From positions 1 through 13,065 of the forward strand of contig DATAEK010000011.1 in NCBI GenBank assembly GCA_036258055.1: DNA of 13,065 nt. Reading direction: 5' to 3'. The notes beneath the pieces are model-generated. The model searched no databases. It had not been told where the DNA came from and saw nothing but the letters and a program-made list of their open reading frames with translations. The translations under genes and the position numbers were made by a program. Positions 1 through 7,860 of this stretch are shown here, piece by piece. Source of the DNA: DATAEK01 sp036258055 (GTDB taxonomy: Bacteria > Acidobacteriota > Vicinamibacteria > Vicinamibacterales > 2-12-FULL-66-21). The stretch's first letter is position 1. The number at the start of each line of letters is the position of its first letter.

Positions 1-1102
1 TGGCGGCCTGCAGCTGTGAACTGACGAAGGGGTCGATGCCGCTGGGAAAGCTGTTGGCCCGCGCGATGTCGAGCAGGTTGACGGTCCGCACCGAGTTGTC
101 CGTGGCCGTGTACCGGAATACCCCAGACTGCGCCTCCGGCGTGAGGACGTTGCGCGAGATCGTCGTCTCGCTCGGCTGATAGATCTGCTCGTAATTGGCG
201 AAGAAGAACAGCTTGTTCTTGATGATGGGCCCGCCGATGTTGGCACCGTACTCGTGCTGCTTCAACTTGGGTTTCGCCAGACCACGCGCCGCATTCACGA
301 CGGTGTTCGCGTTGAGCTTATCGCTTTGGATGGTATCGAATACCTGACCGTGGAAGCTGTTCGTTCCGCGCTTCGTTGAGAACTGAATCGACACAGCACC
401 CTCGGCTCCAGCTTCCGCCGTGAGGCCGGCAGTCGACACCGTGACTTCCTCAACCGCCCCCAGCCGAATCGGAGCAAAGACGAAAAAGCTGGTGCCGCCG
501 CTACGGAACCGCGCCGAGTTGTCGTTGATGCCGTCGAGCGTGATAGCGATCGCGCCGCCCGGGAGGCCGTTGTACTCGCTGTCGCGCGCGCCGGCACTCG
601 TCGCCGTGCCGGGCACGAGCAGAGCGAAGTTCAAAACGTTGCGGCCCGAGAGCGGCAGCTTCGCGATCTGCTCGTTCCGCACGGTGTTCGCGATGGTCGT
701 GGACGTCGTTTCGACCACTGGCGTGCTCGCCTGCACGCTGACCTGTTCGCTCACGCCTGCCACTTGGAACTGCACGACGACGTCGGTCGAGCGCGCGGTC
801 TGGACGATGATCTCCTGCAGCGTGACCGGCTGGAAGCCGCTCGCCGTGGCGGTCAACGTGTAGCGGCCCGGTTGCAGGTTCGGGAAGACGAAGCCGCCTT
901 CAGGTCCGCTCTTGGCGTCATGACTCGTGCCGGTTCCGATGTCGATGAGCACGACCTCCGCGTTCGGGATGATCGCACCCGACGCGTCTTTCACCGTCCC
1001 CACGACCTGTCCGGTGGTACGTGCCTGCGCGAACGCGACGATGGGGACGAGGACGAGGACGAGAAACGCCACAACGATTCTGGCGCGAGCAGACGTCAAC
1101 AT
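1..1102 (-). CDS. TonB-dependent receptor, Oar-like, N-terminal part (runs off left edge)
   Basis: Reading the minus strand from the ATG at 1102 gives about 367 uninterrupted codons to the window edge, so the C-terminal barrel is missing. Residues 1-26 are a signal peptide with a Val/Leu-rich core ending in AFAQA. Residues about 30-110 read as a carboxypeptidase-regulatory-like beta-sandwich (GTVKDASGAIIPNAEV, then GGFVFPNLQPGRYTLTATASGF). A plug domain follows, with KLPLSGRNVLNFALLVPG, TLDGINDN and EEVTVSTAG. The stretch YGANIGGPIIKNKLFFFANYE is the usual start of the barrel in Oar-like receptors of Acidobacteriota. The family forms outer-membrane, TonB-energised transporters, and the substrate is unknown. 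AAGGAG lies six bases before the ATG, which supports this start. The gene is divergent from the GH31 gene, so sugar or glycoconjugate uptake is a reasonable inference, not shown. Confidence 0.93.
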   Translation of the reverse strand, partial: MLTSARARIVVAFLVLVLVPIVAFAQARTTGQVVGTVKDASGAIIPNAEVVLIDIGTGTSHDAKSGPEGGFVFPNLQPGRYTLTATASGFQPVTLQEIIVQTARSTDVVVQFQVAGVSEQVSVQASTPVVETTSTTIANTVRNEQIAKLPLSGRNVLNFALLVPGTATSAGARDSEYNGLPGGAIAITLDGINDNSARFRSGGTSFFVFAPIRLGAVEEVTVSTAGLTAEAGAEGAVSIQFSTKRGTNSFHGQVFDTIQSDKLNANTVVNAARGLAKPKLKQHEYGANIGGPIIKNKLFFFANYEQIYQPSETTISRNVLTPEAQSGVFRYTATDNSVRTVNLLDIARANSFPSGIDPFVSSQLQAA

Positions 1103-1108
1103 GCGGGT

Positions 1109-1114
1109 CTCCTT
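1109..1114 (-). promoter_or_regulatory. Ribosome binding site of the TonB receptor gene
   Basis: The minus strand reads AAGGAG followed by six bases and then the ATG at 1102. This strong Shine-Dalgarno match fixes the receptor's start, which also opens directly onto a signal peptide. Confidence 0.8.
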
Positions 1115-1152
1115 GAAGACACGACCAGCGGGCACACGAACACCACGGCGAG

Positions 1153-1181
1153 ATCAAAGCCTGTGCTAGGACTGGCGTCAA
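1153..1181 (-). promoter_or_regulatory. Predicted sigma70-type promoter for the TonB receptor
   Basis: On the minus strand TTGACG (1181-1176) matches five of six bases of the -35 consensus. It is followed after exactly 17 bases by TTTGAT (1158-1153), which matches four of six bases of the -10 consensus. Transcription would begin near 1146 and leave a leader of about 45 nt that includes the ribosome binding site. This is a sequence prediction only. The promoter faces away from the GH31 gene. Confidence 0.5.
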
Positions 1182-1191
1182 ATCCGTTGTT

Positions 1192-1207
1192 CTTATCGCA
1201 GGATAAG
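1192..1207. promoter_or_regulatory. Palindromic operator candidate CTTATC-N4-GATAAG
   Basis: A perfect six-base inverted repeat with a four-base centre lies ten bases upstream of the predicted -35 box of the receptor. It sits inside the only divergent promoter region of the window. Its size and position fit a dimeric regulator site that could control the receptor and the GH31 gene together. No regulator gene is present in the window, so the binding protein is unknown and the role is inferred. Confidence 0.35.
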
Positions 1208-1262
1208 CGCGACGTGGGATGTGAATTGAGCGATCGAATTCAGAATTCCGGTTTCGATTCAC

Positions 1263-3560
1263 ATGATTGGATCTAGCATGCCTCGCATGTTCAATCAGGT
1301 CAGCCGTCGCGCGGCAATGAAACGTCTGGGTGCGGCCGGCGTCGGCACGCTGGTAGGGAGTACCGTCCTTCGCGGTCGGCGCGCTGACATCGTTGTGGCG
1401 GGGAAGCCCGTCGAGATTGCCATCTCGTCGGTTGCGACGGCCACGGTCCGGATCGTCGTGCGGGCGATCGAGGACGGACGAACTGTCGACGTGCCCATTG
1501 ATGGCGCGCTGGCGAGTGGCGCAGACGGGAAGCCATTGGCGAGCCGCCGTGCGGCAGAGTCGTTCGCGCCCGTGCGCGCCGGGAACATCACGGTCAGGTT
1601 CACGGCCGATCCGCCGGTCATCCAGGTTGATGGCCCAAACGGTCCCATCCAGAAGCTCACGCTGAGCGCGACAGAGCCCGGCGTCAGCTTCCTGCTCGGC
1701 GACGGGCCGCTGCTCGGGTTCGGGGAGGGTGGTCCGCAGTTCGACCGCAAGGGCGCCGTGGATCAAATGCGCAACGGTCAGGGCGGCTATCAGCTGCGCA
1801 CGCATGGCGCGCGTGTGCCAGTCCAATGGCTGATCGGCACCGGAGGCTGGGGCCTGTTCGTCCATCACCCGATCGGCGCGTTCGATCTCTCGAAACCTGA
1901 GGGATGGCTGACGCCTTCGAGTACCGCGCTGCCCCTCGACGTCTTCGTGATCGCGTCGCCGGACCCAAAGACGATCCTCGCGGAGTTCGCCGCGATTACC
2001 GGACGCGCCGAATTGCCCGCGCGTTGGACGTTCGGCTACATGCAGTCGCATCGCACGCTTCGCGGCCCGGACGAGGTGATGGGCGTCGCGCGTACGTTCC
2101 GCGAGAAGAAGCTGCCGTGCGACGCGTTGATCTATCTCGGCACCGAGTTCACGCCGTCGGGCTGGAACACGCGCAACGGCGAGTTCAGCTGGAAAACGGA
2201 GAATTTCCCCGAACCCAAGAAGATGATCGACGAGCTGCACGCCGAGCATTTCAAGGTGGTGCTACACGTCGTGATCGAAGGGCGGCGGATGAGCGGCCGC
2301 GTCAGCGATCCGTGCACGCCGGATCACGCCGTGCCGAGCGGGCGCACGGCCGACGACAAGTGGCCCGAGGATCGCGACGTCGCGTGCTACTGGCCGTACC
2401 ACAAGCCGGTCTACGACCTGGGAATCGATGGCTGGTGGCCAGATCAGGGCGATGGTCTCGACGCGCCGTCGCGGCTCGCGCGGATCCGGATGTATTGGGA
2501 GGGCCCGCAACTCTGGCGTCCAAACGAGCGTCCGTTCGCGCTGCACCGCAACGGCTACGTCGGGATGCAGCGTTATGCGGCGTTTCTGTGGTCCGGCGAC
2601 GTCTTCTCGACGTGGGAGACGCTCAAGACGCACGTGCCCATCGCGGTCAACACCAGCCTCTCCGGTTTCCCATTCTGGGGCACCGACATCGGTGGCTTCG
2701 TGCCGACACCCGAGTACACCGGCGAATTGCACGTGCGCTGGTTTCAGTTCGGCACGTTCTGTCCGCTCTTCCGCGCGCACGGCCGGACGTGGCACCTGCG
2801 GCTGCCGTGGGGCTGGAACACGGGCGAGCTCGAGCCGAACGAGGTTCGGGCGTCGACCAACGGCGCCGGCAACCCCGATTCCGGCGAGCTGCACAACGCC
2901 GCGGTCGAGCCGATCATCAAGAAGTACCTCGAGCTGCGCTACCGCCTGCTGCCCTACACGTATTCGGTCGCGCGCGAGTGCTGCGAGACCGGTCTGCCGA
3001 TGATGCGTGCGCTGTGGCTCCATCACTCCGACGATCCGGCCGCGGTCCCTCGGGGCGATCAGTTCCTCTGGGGTCGCGACATCCTCGTGTCGCCCGTCGT
3101 CGCGAAGGGCACGACCTCACGACGGCTCTACCTTCCGCGCGGCACGTGGTACGACTTCTGGACCGAGGAGAAGCTGGAGGGAGGACGCGAGATCGATCGC
3201 CCGGTCGATCTCGAGACGATGCCGTTGCACGTGCGCGCCGGCGCGGTGCTGCCGTTCGGTCCGGTGAAGCAGTACGTCGAGGAGCAAGTCGAGCAGCCGC
3301 TCACGCTCGTGGTGTTTCCGGGCGCGGATGGCACGTTCGCCCTCTACGAGGATGACGGCCGGTCGTTCGACTACCGCAAAGGCGCGTGGATGGGGATCGA
3401 CATGGCCTGGCGCAACGCGGATCGACACCTCACGCTCCAGCTCACTCCGGGATCGCGGATGCTCGCTCCCGCACGACGCGCGATCGACATCAGGGTTGCG
3501 GGGGAGAAGACGGTGAAGACGATAGTCTTCGAGGGGAAGGCGTTGGACGTGCGCTTGTAG
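1263..3560 (+). CDS. Exported glycoside hydrolase family 31 (alpha-glucosidase/xylosidase-like)
   Basis: This 765-residue protein is a retaining GH31 glycosidase by motif. The N-terminus holds a Tat-type signal (SRRAAMKRLG, residues 14-23, then a hydrophobic stretch), so export of the folded enzyme to the periplasm is likely. An N-terminal beta-sandwich spans about 45-245, the catalytic barrel about 250-640, and a C-terminal beta-sandwich of the DUF5110 type (ALYEDDGRSFDYRKG) follows. The predicted nucleophile is D394 in GWWPDQGD and the acid/base D446 in WSGDVFSTW. The downstream FPFWGTDIGGF is the classic GH31 signature. GH31 members act on alpha-glucosides, alpha-xylosides, sulfoquinovosides and related substrates; which one applies here cannot be told. 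Start choice is uncertain: ATGs at 1263, 1278 and 1287 all keep the Tat signal. Only 1278 has a weak GGAT upstream, and 1263 is the longest. The gene is divergent from the TonB receptor and is followed by a 68-bp gap. Confidence 0.9.
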   Translation: MIGSSMPRMFNQVSRRAAMKRLGAAGVGTLVGSTVLRGRRADIVVAGKPVEIAISSVATATVRIVVRAIEDGRTVDVPIDGALASGADGKPLASRRAAESFAPVRAGNITVRFTADPPVIQVDGPNGPIQKLTLSATEPGVSFLLGDGPLLGFGEGGPQFDRKGAVDQMRNGQGGYQLRTHGARVPVQWLIGTGGWGLFVHHPIGAFDLSKPEGWLTPSSTALPLDVFVIASPDPKTILAEFAAITGRAELPARWTFGYMQSHRTLRGPDEVMGVARTFREKKLPCDALIYLGTEFTPSGWNTRNGEFSWKTENFPEPKKMIDELHAEHFKVVLHVVIEGRRMSGRVSDPCTPDHAVPSGRTADDKWPEDRDVACYWPYHKPVYDLGIDGWWPDQGDGLDAPSRLARIRMYWEGPQLWRPNERPFALHRNGYVGMQRYAAFLWSGDVFSTWETLKTHVPIAVNTSLSGFPFWGTDIGGFVPTPEYTGELHVRWFQFGTFCPLFRAHGRTWHLRLPWGWNTGELEPNEVRASTNGAGNPDSGELHNAAVEPIIKKYLELRYRLLPYTYSVARECCETGLPMMRALWLHHSDDPAAVPRGDQFLWGRDILVSPVVAKGTTSRRLYLPRGTWYDFWTEEKLEGGREIDRPVDLETMPLHVRAGAVLPFGPVKQYVEEQVEQPLTLVVFPGADGTFALYEDDGRSFDYRKGAWMGIDMAWRNADRHLTLQLTPGSRMLAPARRAIDIRVAGEKTVKTIVFEGKALDVRL

Positions 3561-3584
3561 GTGCCAGGGTGCCAGGGTGCCAAG
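3561..3584 (+). repeat. Short tandem repeat, three GTGCCAGG-like units
   Basis: Directly after the GH31 stop codon the sequence reads GTGCCAGG, GTGCCAGG and GTGCCAAG, and a broken fourth unit begins with GTGC. This is an eight-base tandem array lying wholly in the 68-bp gap before the next gene. It is not a terminator by shape. It may reflect slippage or a genome-wide intergenic repeat, which one window cannot show. Confidence 0.75.
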
Positions 3585-3618
3585 GTGCGCGGCGCTTCAG
3601 CTCCGCGTCAGAACTATT

Positions 3619-3624
3619 GAGAGG
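3619..3624 (+). promoter_or_regulatory. Ribosome binding site deciding the start at 3629
   Basis: GAGAGG ends four bases before the ATG at 3629. The open frame extends upstream to 3386, but that extension overlaps the GH31 gene and reads as low-quality Arg/Gly/His-rich sequence. The site, together with the signal peptide that begins at 3629, fixes the start here. Confidence 0.65.
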
Positions 3625-3628
3625 CCCT

Positions 3629-6600
3629 ATGTCCAAGAGATCACTCGCAATCCTGGCGTTCACGCTCACGGTCGCCGCGTTCCCGAAGGCGCAGCGGGTT
3701 CCAGTGACGGCGGAGATGCTCGGCGGGCTGACGTGGCGGCAGATCGGGCCGGCGATGTTCGCGGGGCGCGTCGTGGATGTTGCGGGCGTGCCCGGCAACC
3801 CCGACATCCTCTACGTCGGTGCGGCGTCCTCGGGTTTGTACAAGTCAGTCAACGGCGGGATTACGTTCGACCCGGTGTTCGAGTCAGGCAGGACGCTCTC
3901 GATCGGCGCGATTGCCGTGCAGCCAGACAACCCCGACGTGGTCTACGTTGGAACGGGTGAAGGCGCCGTCCGCAACAGCATTTCCTTTGGGGACGGCATC
4001 TACAAGACGACCGACGGAGGGCGCACGTGGAAGAACCTGGGGCTCACGGACAGTGAGCGGTTCGGGCGGATTGTCATTCACCCGTCGAACCCGCAAGTCG
4101 TTCTCGCCGCCGCGCTCGGGCACGCGTTCGGGCCGAACCAAGAGCGCGGGGTGTTTCGCAGCACCGACGGAGGCGCGACCTGGCAGCGCACGCTGTTCGT
4201 CAATGAATCCACCGGCGCGAGCGATGTCGCCATCGACCCGCAGGATCCGAACATCGTCTACGCCGGAATGTACGAGTACCTGCGACAGCCGTGGGCGTTT
4301 CGCAGCGGCGGGCCCGGCAGCGGGCTCTATCGATCGACCGACGGCGGCGTGACCTGGACGAAGCTCACCGACCCGGCGCTGAAGAACGGACTGCCCGGCG
4401 CGAAGCTCATTGGCCGTGTCGGCGTCAGCATCCACAAGCGGGATCCCCGGATCGTCTACGCGTTGATGGAAGCGCAGGAAGAGGGCGTGCTCTGGCGTTC
4501 CGACGATCGCGGTCTCACGTGGCGGATGGTGAACAACGAGCGCCGCATCAACAACCGGCCGTTCTACTACACGCAGGTGCGGGCCGATCCTGTCGATCCG
4601 AACCGCGTCTACACGATGTCGGGCTCGTTCAACGTGTCGACCGACGGCGGGAAGACGTTCGGCGGCACCGGTGGCCGCATGTTCGGGGATCACCACGCGC
4701 TCTGGATCGATCCGATCAACCCGAAGCGGCTCATCGCCGGGACCGACGGCGGCTTCTTCATCTCGAACGATCAGGGCCGCAACTTCGATTTCGTGAACAA
4801 CATGCCGATGGCGCAGCCGTATCACGTCGGCGTGGACATGGCCGAGCCGTACAACGTGCTCGGCGGCTTCCAGGACCATGAGATCTGGCGCGGGCCGAAC
4901 GAGAAGTGGAACCAGGTCGGCGTGCGCGAGGGCGATTGGGTCCGGCTGCGTTACATGGCGGACGGCATGAACACCGTGCCGGATCCACGCGACCCGGACC
5001 TGATCTACTTCAACGGCCACTTCGGCGACATCACCCGCATCGACATGCGCAATCAGGAAGAGCGCTACATCCAGCCGTATCCGCCAGGGCCGGCCAACGG
5101 CGGGGCGAACCTCGAGAAGTACCGCTTCAACTGGAACTCACCGATCCACATGTCGCCGACCAATCCCGACGTCGTCTACTACGGCGGGAACGTGCTCTTC
5201 AAAACCACGGACCGAGGCGAAACGTGGCAGGTGATCAGTCCCGATCTCTCCACCAACGATCCCGCCAAGCAGCGATCGAGCGGTGGAGAGATCTCGACGG
5301 ACAACACGCGCGCGGAGTTTCACTGCACGATCATCTCGATCGCCGAAAGTCCACGTGACCCTCGCGTCATCTGGGCGGGCACCGACGACGGGAACGTGCA
5401 GGTGACGCGCGACGGAGGGAAGACGTGGAGCAACGTCGCGCCGAACATCACCGGCGCGCCGAAGTTCTCGTGGGTCTCATCCATTTCGGCGTCCGGCAGC
5501 GACGCCGGGACGGCGTACATCACGATCGACCAGCATCGGTTGAACGACTTCGCGCCGTACGTCTTCGCGACGACCGACTACGGCCGTACGTGGACGAAGA
5601 TCGCGGCCGGCCTGCGCGGTTACGCCCACATCGTCCTCGAGGATCCGAAGCGGCCGAACCTGCTCTACGTCGGAACGGAAGTCGGCATCTGGACGTCGCT
5701 GGATCGCGGCGCCACCTGGACCGATTTGCGGCTTGGCCTTCCGCCGCTCGCGGTCGTGGACATGAAGGTCCATCCTCGCGACAACGACCTCGTGATTGCG
5801 ACGCACGCCCGCGGGTTCTACGTCCTGGACGACGTGACGCCGCTGCAGGAGCTGGCATCCGGGGCCTCGGGTGGAGCGCAGAGCGTCAGCTCCGCGTCAT
5901 CGACACCCTCTACGCCAATCCTCTTCAAGCCGATGCCGCCCGTCCGCTACACGCCGGCGAGCGACACGAGCGTGCTCGGTAATCGGGCGTGGGTGGCCCG
6001 CAATCAGCCGTACGGCGCGATCATCACGTATTACCTGCCGCAACCGGCGCCGAGTGTCGAGCTGACGATCGTCGACAAGACGGGCCGGTCCGTGCTTGGC
6101 TTCCGCGGGCCGGGAAACGCGGGCCTCAACCGCGCGGTCTGGGATCTTAGCGAATCGTCATCCTGCACGGACGCGCCTGACGAGAGCGGCCGTGGACGCG
6201 GTCGAGGCCGTGGAGGTCGCGGCGGCGGTGGAACCTGGGTGCGCGCCATTCCGGGCGACTACACCGTCAGGCTGACCGCGTTGGGGCAGACCGTACAGCA
6301 ACCGGTCACTGTCCGGCTCGACCCGCGACTGAAGACTACGGCCGCAGACATGGATGTGTGGCACCAGGCGGCGCAGAAGATCGAACGGACCGAGTGCAGA
6401 CTCGATCGCGCGACCGCGGATCTCGCGGCGCTCGACCGCCAGCTGACCGACGTCGAGGGCCGCGCGACCGACCCTTCCTTGAAGTCGGCCCTGGGCACGT
6501 TCCGGACGGAGCTGAGGCCCGTGATCGTCGCGCTGCGCGGTGATGCGCGAAATGCGTCGACAGAGCAAAGCGGCGCGATTGCAGGCCGCGATCCTGCTCC

Positions 6601-6826
6601 GTACAATCTTCCCGGCCGCATCAACTGGCTCACGATCCAAGTCGGCAACTACAGCGGCCGTCCAACCGCTGCCCAGACCGAGTGGATTGACCGCTACGCC
6701 GATCAGACGGACGCGGTCATCAAGCAGCTCGAGACAATCAGAACGGTCAGTCTCCAGCAGTTGAACGCCAAGCTGAAAGCGGGGGGTCTTCCCGAGATTG
6801 CCGCCGGACGACGCGGATCGATGTAG
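3629..6826 (+). CDS. Exported VPS10/Asp-box (BNR) beta-propeller protein
   Basis: The protein has 1065 residues from the ATG at 3629. It opens with a signal peptide (MSKRSLAILAFTLTVAAF, cleavage near residue 22). Residues about 25-700 hold about eleven Asp-box motifs of the S-x-D-x-G-x-T-W type, for example KTTDGGRTW (from 126), RSTDGGATW, RSTDGGVTW, KTTDRGETW, VTRDGGKTW and TSLDRGATW (from 689). This is the sortilin/VPS10-like or exo-sialidase-like propeller fold. A low-complexity linker (about 745-765) follows. Then comes an FlgD-like beta-sandwich (SVELTIVDKTGRSVLGF), a Gly/Arg-rich stretch (854-868) and a helical C-terminus. Proteins like this are often labelled glycosyl hydrolase in Acidobacteriota and Bacteroidota. 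Asp boxes mark a fold, not an activity, and I see no confirmed catalytic set. A binding or scaffold role outside the cytoplasm is equally likely. The next gene starts 11 nt downstream, so the two are probably cotranscribed. Confidence 0.88.
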   Translation: MSKRSLAILAFTLTVAAFPKAQRVPVTAEMLGGLTWRQIGPAMFAGRVVDVAGVPGNPDILYVGAASSGLYKSVNGGITFDPVFESGRTLSIGAIAVQPDNPDVVYVGTGEGAVRNSISFGDGIYKTTDGGRTWKNLGLTDSERFGRIVIHPSNPQVVLAAALGHAFGPNQERGVFRSTDGGATWQRTLFVNESTGASDVAIDPQDPNIVYAGMYEYLRQPWAFRSGGPGSGLYRSTDGGVTWTKLTDPALKNGLPGAKLIGRVGVSIHKRDPRIVYALMEAQEEGVLWRSDDRGLTWRMVNNERRINNRPFYYTQVRADPVDPNRVYTMSGSFNVSTDGGKTFGGTGGRMFGDHHALWIDPINPKRLIAGTDGGFFISNDQGRNFDFVNNMPMAQPYHVGVDMAEPYNVLGGFQDHEIWRGPNEKWNQVGVREGDWVRLRYMADGMNTVPDPRDPDLIYFNGHFGDITRIDMRNQEERYIQPYPPGPANGGANLEKYRFNWNSPIHMSPTNPDVVYYGGNVLFKTTDRGETWQVISPDLSTNDPAKQRSSGGEISTDNTRAEFHCTIISIAESPRDPRVIWAGTDDGNVQVTRDGGKTWSNVAPNITGAPKFSWVSSISASGSDAGTAYITIDQHRLNDFAPYVFATTDYGRTWTKIAAGLRGYAHIVLEDPKRPNLLYVGTEVGIWTSLDRGATWTDLRLGLPPLAVVDMKVHPRDNDLVIATHARGFYVLDDVTPLQELASGASGGAQSVSSASSTPSTPILFKPMPPVRYTPASDTSVLGNRAWVARNQPYGAIITYYLPQPAPSVELTIVDKTGRSVLGFRGPGNAGLNRAVWDLSESSSCTDAPDESGRGRGRGRGGRGGGGTWVRAIPGDYTVRLTALGQTVQQPVTVRLDPRLKTTAADMDVWHQAAQKIERTECRLDRATADLAALDRQLTDVEGRATDPSLKSALGTFRTELRPVIVALRGDARNASTEQSGAIAGRDPAPYNLPGRINWLTIQVGNYSGRPTAAQTEWIDRYADQTDAVIKQLETIRTVSLQQLNAKLKAGGLPEIAAGRRGSM

Positions 6827-6837
6827 GGCTCACGACC

Positions 6838-7815
6838 ATGAACCGTCACCTTCGTTTCGTCGTAGGGGTTCTGGTGCTCGCGGCCGGCACCCTGATCGGA
6901 ACCGCGGCGCCGAATCGCTACGGTCACTCCGATCGCGTCGAGCGACACATGTTGCCGTCGCTTTCGACGACGCCGCTCGATCCGGCATGGAGCCCGGATG
7001 GCAAGTGGATCGCGTTCTCGATGCGCGGCGATATCTGGAAAGTGCCGGCCGAGGGTGGGGAAGCGGTGGCGCTGACGAAGGGGCCGGCCTACCACTACGA
7101 GCCCGCGTGGAGCCCGGATGGATCGCGCCTCGCGTTGACGATGGATGTCGACGGCAACCTGGACATCGGGGTCGTGAGCGCGAGCGGCGGGGAGGTCGAG
7201 CGGCTGACAACCGAGCGGCGAGTGGACGTCGAGCCGGCATGGAGTCACGACGGCGCGTCGCTGTATTTCGTCACCGCGCGTACCGGAAACTTCGACATTT
7301 ATCGCTACCGGTTTGCCGATCGATCGGAGACGCCGTTCATCACGGGGCCGCGCGATCAGATTCAGCCCACGGAGTCGCCCGACGGCCAGCGTGTGGCCTT
7401 CGTCAGCCCGCTCGACGGACGTCTGGGCACCGGAGGCATCTGGGTCAAGCCGATCGCGAGTGGTGAGCCGACGCTGGTGCACTACGAGGAATCCGAATAT
7501 CGGATGCAGCCTGAATGGACTCCCGACGGTCAGGCCATTCTGTACGGTTCCGACGAGGCGGGATCCAACGACATCGCGATGGTGCCGGTAACGGGTGGCA
7601 ACCCCATCACCCTGAGGATGCCAAATTCCTTGCCGACGTCGTCGATGCACTGTGGGCTCGCGTGGACGGTCAGCGCGCGCGCTGGCGTACCCCCGCTGAA
7701 CGCGAGAAATTCAGGGCCGCGATCGACCAGGCGCGACGTCTGTACCAGGACCTCGCAAACGCCAACGGCAGCCATTAGCCAGACTCGTCGCGTCGGTGCG
7801 CCCGTGATAGGCTAG
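6838..7815 (+). CDS. Shortened exported PD40/TolB-like propeller (lost CehA/McbA hydrolase domain?)
   Basis: The open frame encodes 325 residues. It starts with a signal peptide (residues 1-24, hydrophobic core VVGVLVLAAGTLIG). Five PD40 blades follow: DPAWSPDGKWIAFS, EPAWSPDGSRLALT, EPAWSHDGASLYFV, QPTESPDGQRVAFV and QPEWTPDGQAILYG. The reading is convincing to about residue 258 (GGNPITL). After that it becomes Arg/Ser/Thr-rich and loses any family likeness. The N-terminal sequence matches what I know of acidobacterial proteins that carry this propeller followed by a CehA/McbA-type metallohydrolase of several hundred residues. No hydrolase domain or His-rich metal motif is present here. A tail resembling that family's C-terminus is readable in another frame at 7611-7778. 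I infer an internal deletion with a frame change. The remaining propeller may still be made and exported, but it is probably a degraded gene. It starts 11 nt after the previous gene. Confidence 0.75.
   Translation: MNRHLRFVVGVLVLAAGTLIGTAAPNRYGHSDRVERHMLPSLSTTPLDPAWSPDGKWIAFSMRGDIWKVPAEGGEAVALTKGPAYHYEPAWSPDGSRLALTMDVDGNLDIGVVSASGGEVERLTTERRVDVEPAWSHDGASLYFVTARTGNFDIYRYRFADRSETPFITGPRDQIQPTESPDGQRVAFVSPLDGRLGTGGIWVKPIASGEPTLVHYEESEYRMQPEWTPDGQAILYGSDEAGSNDIAMVPVTGGNPITLRMPNSLPTSSMHCGLAWTVSARAGVPPLNARNSGPRSTRRDVCTRTSQTPTAAISQTRRVGAPVIG
7611..7778 (+). pseudogene. C-terminal relic of a CehA/McbA-like metallohydrolase, out of frame
   Basis: In the frame offset by two bases from the PD40 gene, the sequence reads PEDAKFLADVVDALWARV, then an amphipathic helix pair ending in RAAIDQARRLYQDLANANGSH and a stop at 7776-7778. 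The look (acidic start, AxFLxxxxDALW, then EREKFxxxxxQARRxY) is that of the C-terminal helices of TolB-fused CehA/McbA metallohydrolases, recalled from the family and not checked by search. No start codon or ribosome site serves it alone. It overlaps the last, unconvincing part of the PD40 reading frame, so the join between propeller and relic lies near 7603-7614. A -1 shift there would link the two in one product of about 313 residues, still without the catalytic domain. Confidence 0.6.
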
Positions 7816-7860
7816 GCGGCGCTGCGGCCCCCTCGGCTGCCCCTTCCCACCCGTTTCATC

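Noticed and set aside
1045..1063. GGACGA tandem repeat as a phase-variation tract in the receptor gene
   Set aside because: It is a hexamer repeat encoding the Val/Leu core of the signal peptide. Changes in copy number would keep the frame, and three units are too few to suggest switching.
3597..3610. Fourteen-base match TCAGCTCCGCGTCA, also at 5886-5899
   Set aside because: A single match of this length within 13 kb of GC-rich sequence can arise by chance, and the flanks do not match.
3386..3628. Upstream extension of the VPS10-like reading frame into the GH31 gene
   Set aside because: It overlaps a well-supported gene, reads as low-quality Arg/Gly/His-rich sequence, and a signal peptide with a ribosome site begins at 3629.
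7600..7620. Programmed -1 frameshift joining the PD40 gene to the relic tail
   Set aside because: The C-run near 7602 gives no convincing slippery site with a downstream structure, and the fused product would still lack the catalytic domain. A deletion explains the data better.
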